From Comamonadaceae bacterium (GTDB lineage: Bacteria; Pseudomonadota; Gammaproteobacteria; Burkholderiales; Burkholderiaceae_C), in assembly GCA_947455465.1 (NCBI GenBank), contig CANGNS010000002.1, positions 114,424 through 178,423 of the forward strand: DNA of 64,000 nt, read 5' to 3'. Positions 62,120 to 64,000 of this stretch are shown here, one piece after another (position 1 is the stretch's first letter; each line of letters starts with the position of its first letter). A program made the position numbers and the translations under genes. The notes under the pieces are model-generated. The model searched no databases and was not told the DNA's origin. It saw only the letters and a list, made by a program, of their open reading frames with translations.

Positions 62120-64000
62120 GGCGTGCTCCCGGCAGGCCCATCCAAAGCTTCGGCATTGCGCGCCTGGGCCTGGTAGAGGTTGAAGTAAGCGCCTTGCTGG
62201 GCCATAAGCACATCGTGGCTACCCTCCTCGACAACGCGGCCCCGGTCCAGCACCACCAAGCGGTCGGCGCGGTGCAGGGTCGAGAGGCGGTGGGCAATGG
62301 CAATCGTGGTGCGACCCTGGACCAGGTTTTCCAGGGCTTTTTGGATCTCTTTTTCAGTCTCGGAGTCCACAGAGGAAGTGGCCTCGTCCAAAATCAAAAT
62401 GCGCGGGTCAATCAGCAAAGCGCGGGCAATAGAGATGCGCTGGCGCTCGCCCCCCGACAGGCCCTGCCCGCGCTCGCCAACCATGGAGTCGTAGCCATGG
62501 GGCAGGCGCAAGATGAACTCGTGGGCATGGGCGGCACGCGCCGCCGCAATGATCTCGGTGCGCGTGGCATCGGGTTTGCCATAGGCAATGTTGTCGGCAA
62601 TGGTGCCGAAAAACAAAAACGGCTCTTGCAAAACCAGCCCGATATTGCGCCGGAAATCGGCAATCGCGTAAGAGCGGATGTCCACGCCATCGACCAAAAT
62701 CGCGCCCTCGGAGACGTCATAAAAGCGGCAAATCAGGTTGACCAGCGTACTTTTTCCAGAACCGCTGTGGCCAACCAGGCCAATCATTTCCCCGGGCGCA
62801 ATATTCAGGTTGATGCCCCGGTTGACGGCGCGGTTGCCATAGCGAAAACCCACCTCACGTAGCACGATGTGGCCCTGCACCCGGTCCACATGCACCGGGT
62901 TTTGCGGTTCGGGCACGCTGGAGACGTGGTCCAAAATGTCAAAAATGCGCTTGGCCGCCGAGGCCGACTTCTGCGTCACCGAGACGATGCGGCTCATCGA
63001 GTCCAGCCGCCCGTAAAAGCGCCCGATGTAGGCAATAGCCGCCAACAACATACCCACGGTAATTTGCCCGTGGGCCACCTGCCAGATGCCAAAACCCCAG
63101 ACCACCAGCAAGCCCATCTCGGTGAGCAAAGACACCGAGGGCGAGAACAAGGACCAGATTTTGTTGATCCTGTCGTTGACCAGCAGGTTGTACCGGTTCG
63201 CCTCGGCAAAGCGCTTGGCCTCGCGCTGCTCTTGGGCAAAGGCCTTGACCACGCGGATACCGGGAATGGTGTCGGCCAAAATATTGGTTACCTCGCCCCA
63301 AACACGGTCGATTTTTTCAAAACCGGTGCGCAGGCGGTAGCGCACGTAGTGGATCATCCAGCCGATAAACGGCAGCGGCACCAGCGTAATGAGCGCCAGC
63401 CACGGGTTCATCGAGAACAAAATCGCGGCCGTCATGGTGATCATCACCACATCGCTGGCAAAGTCGGTCAGGTGCAGCGAAAGGTAGACGGCGATACGGT
63501 CACTCTCGCTGCCCACGCGCGAGAGCAGGTCGCCGGTGCGTTTGCCGCCGAAATACTCCAGCGACAGGCGCAGCAAATGCTCGTAGGTGGTGGTGCGCAA
63601 ATCGGCCGCGATGCGCTCGGACGCCAAGGCCAGGATGTAGGTCTTGGCCCAGCTCAAAATCCAGGCCAACAAACCCGAAGCCAGCAAGCCGCCCAAATAC
63701 CAAACGATTTTCTCGGTCGGAATGTTTTGTCCGTTTTGCAGCGGAATAAGCACCTCGTCGACCAGCGGAATGGTCAGATAGGGCGGCACCTGGCTGGCGG
63801 CTGTGCCCAAAAGCATGAGCACAAAGCCCCACAGCAACTGGCCCCGGTAAGGCTTGGCAAAGCGCCACAGGCGCAGCAGCGTCCAGGTCGACGGCGGGGT
63901 ATGCACCACTTTGGTACACACCGGGCATTCCTCGGCATCGGGGTCTAGCGGCGCTTTGCAGCTGGGGCACAAGGCCTGGGCCGCCACAGGCACCGGCTGA
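62116..64000 (-). CDS. ABC exporter with zinc-ribbon segment (N-terminus off window)
   Basis: An ABC transporter half-molecule with membrane domain and ATPase fused. A zinc-ribbon-like segment (CPSCKAPLDPDAEECPVC) comes first. Six hydrophobic helices of an exporter-type domain follow, with ALASERIAADLRTTTYEHLL and FGGKRTGDLLSRVGSESDRI. The ATPase has Walker A GHSGSGKSTLVNLI, signature LSGGERQRISIARALLIDP, Walker B ILILDEATSSVD and switch IAHRLST. The frame is open at the right edge with no stop, so the GTG at 63993 is not necessarily the start. The ATPase end overlaps the DUF1854 start by four bases. Confidence 0.88.
   Translation of the reverse strand, partial: QPVPVAAQALCPSCKAPLDPDAEECPVCTKVVHTPPSTWTLLRLWRFAKPYRGQLLWGFVLMLLGTAASQVPPYLTIPLVDEVLIPLQNGQNIPTEKIVWYLGGLLASGLLAWILSWAKTYILALASERIAADLRTTTYEHLLRLSLEYFGGKRTGDLLSRVGSESDRIAVYLSLHLTDFASDVVMITMTAAILFSMNPWLALITLVPLPFIGWMIHYVRYRLRTGFEKIDRVWGEVTNILADTIPGIRVVKAFAQEQREAKRFAEANRYNLLVNDRINKIWSLFSPSVSLLTEMGLLVVWGFGIWQVAHGQITVGMLLAAIAYIGRFYGRLDSMSRIVSVTQKSASAAKRIFDILDHVSSVPEPQNPVHVDRVQGHIVLREVGFRYGNRAVNRGINLNIAPGEMIGLVGHSGSGKSTLVNLICRFYDVSEGAILVDGVDIRSYAIADFRRNIGLVLQEPFLFFGTIADNIAYGKPDATRTEIIAAARAAHAHEFILRLPHGYDSMVGERGQGLSGGERQRISIARALLIDPRILILDEATSSVDSETEKEIQKALENLVQGRTTIAIAHRLSTLHRADRLVVLDRGRVVEEGSHDVLMAQQGAYFNLYQAQARNAEALDGPAGSTP

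Noticed and set aside
1..64000. tRNA genes, CRISPR arrays, insertion sequences
   Set aside because: I saw no cloverleaf-like sequence, no regularly spaced repeats, and no transposase-like product anywhere in the window.

Overview
The window looks like a GC-rich betaproteobacterial chromosome, most likely a Burkholderiales/Comamonadaceae member. The basis is family resemblance only: PuuD-type urate oxidase with a cytochrome c tail, urtABCDE beside urease, and DUF3460 and DUF1854 proteins. I saw no tRNA, rRNA, CRISPR array, complete insertion sequence or origin. Coding density is high and no gene-free stretch exceeds about 300 bases.

Layout. (1) 1-11.5 kb is a urea module. Urease genes ureA, a small His-rich protein, ureB, ureC, ureE and ureF (cut by the window edge) lie on the minus strand. 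A LuxR-type response regulator and the ATP-driven urea importer urtABCDE lie on the plus strand, and ureD is on the minus strand beyond urtE. (2) 11.5-15.8 kb, directly upstream of ureD on the same strand, holds three voltage-gated-channel-like proteins and a membrane-anchored periplasmic protein. This is the most unusual part of the window. (3) 16-23.3 kb is uric acid and allantoin catabolism: an M20 hydrolase, a UraD-AllC fusion, PuuE, UraH, a small lipoprotein, XdhC and PuuD. (4) 23.3-30.2 kb is an accessory block: a DUF3800 protein, a restriction-methylation enzyme with no visible start codon, and a TonB-dependent receptor. (5) 30.2-42.3 kb continues purine metabolism: a LysE-type exporter, 8-oxoguanine/guanine-type deaminase, glycerate 2-kinase, XdhAB, and a BMP-family nucleoside/purine ABC importer. 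(6) 42.3-43.5 kb is a small graveyard with vapB, a frameshifted vapC and an HlyD remnant. (7) 43.5-64 kb is mostly housekeeping (mutL, miaA, nadC-nadA, scpA, panB-panC). It also holds a FAD oxidoreductase, MFS, DedA and MATE membrane proteins, a large M60/ImpA-like zinc metalloprotease lipoprotein, an aldehyde dehydrogenase, and a DUF1854/zinc-ribbon ABC exporter pair that may belong to a cyanophycin locus beyond the right edge.

How the genes fit together. Purines enter by the BMP transporter. They are deaminated and oxidised by XdhAB (matured by XdhC) to urate, then opened by PuuD, UraH, UraD, PuuE and AllC toward ureidoglycolate/glyoxylate and urea or ammonia. Urea from this route, or imported by UrtABCDE, is hydrolysed by urease. 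The window therefore reads as a nitrogen-scavenging region. The channel cassette joined to ureD may be tied to ion or ammonium balance during ureolysis; that last point is inference.
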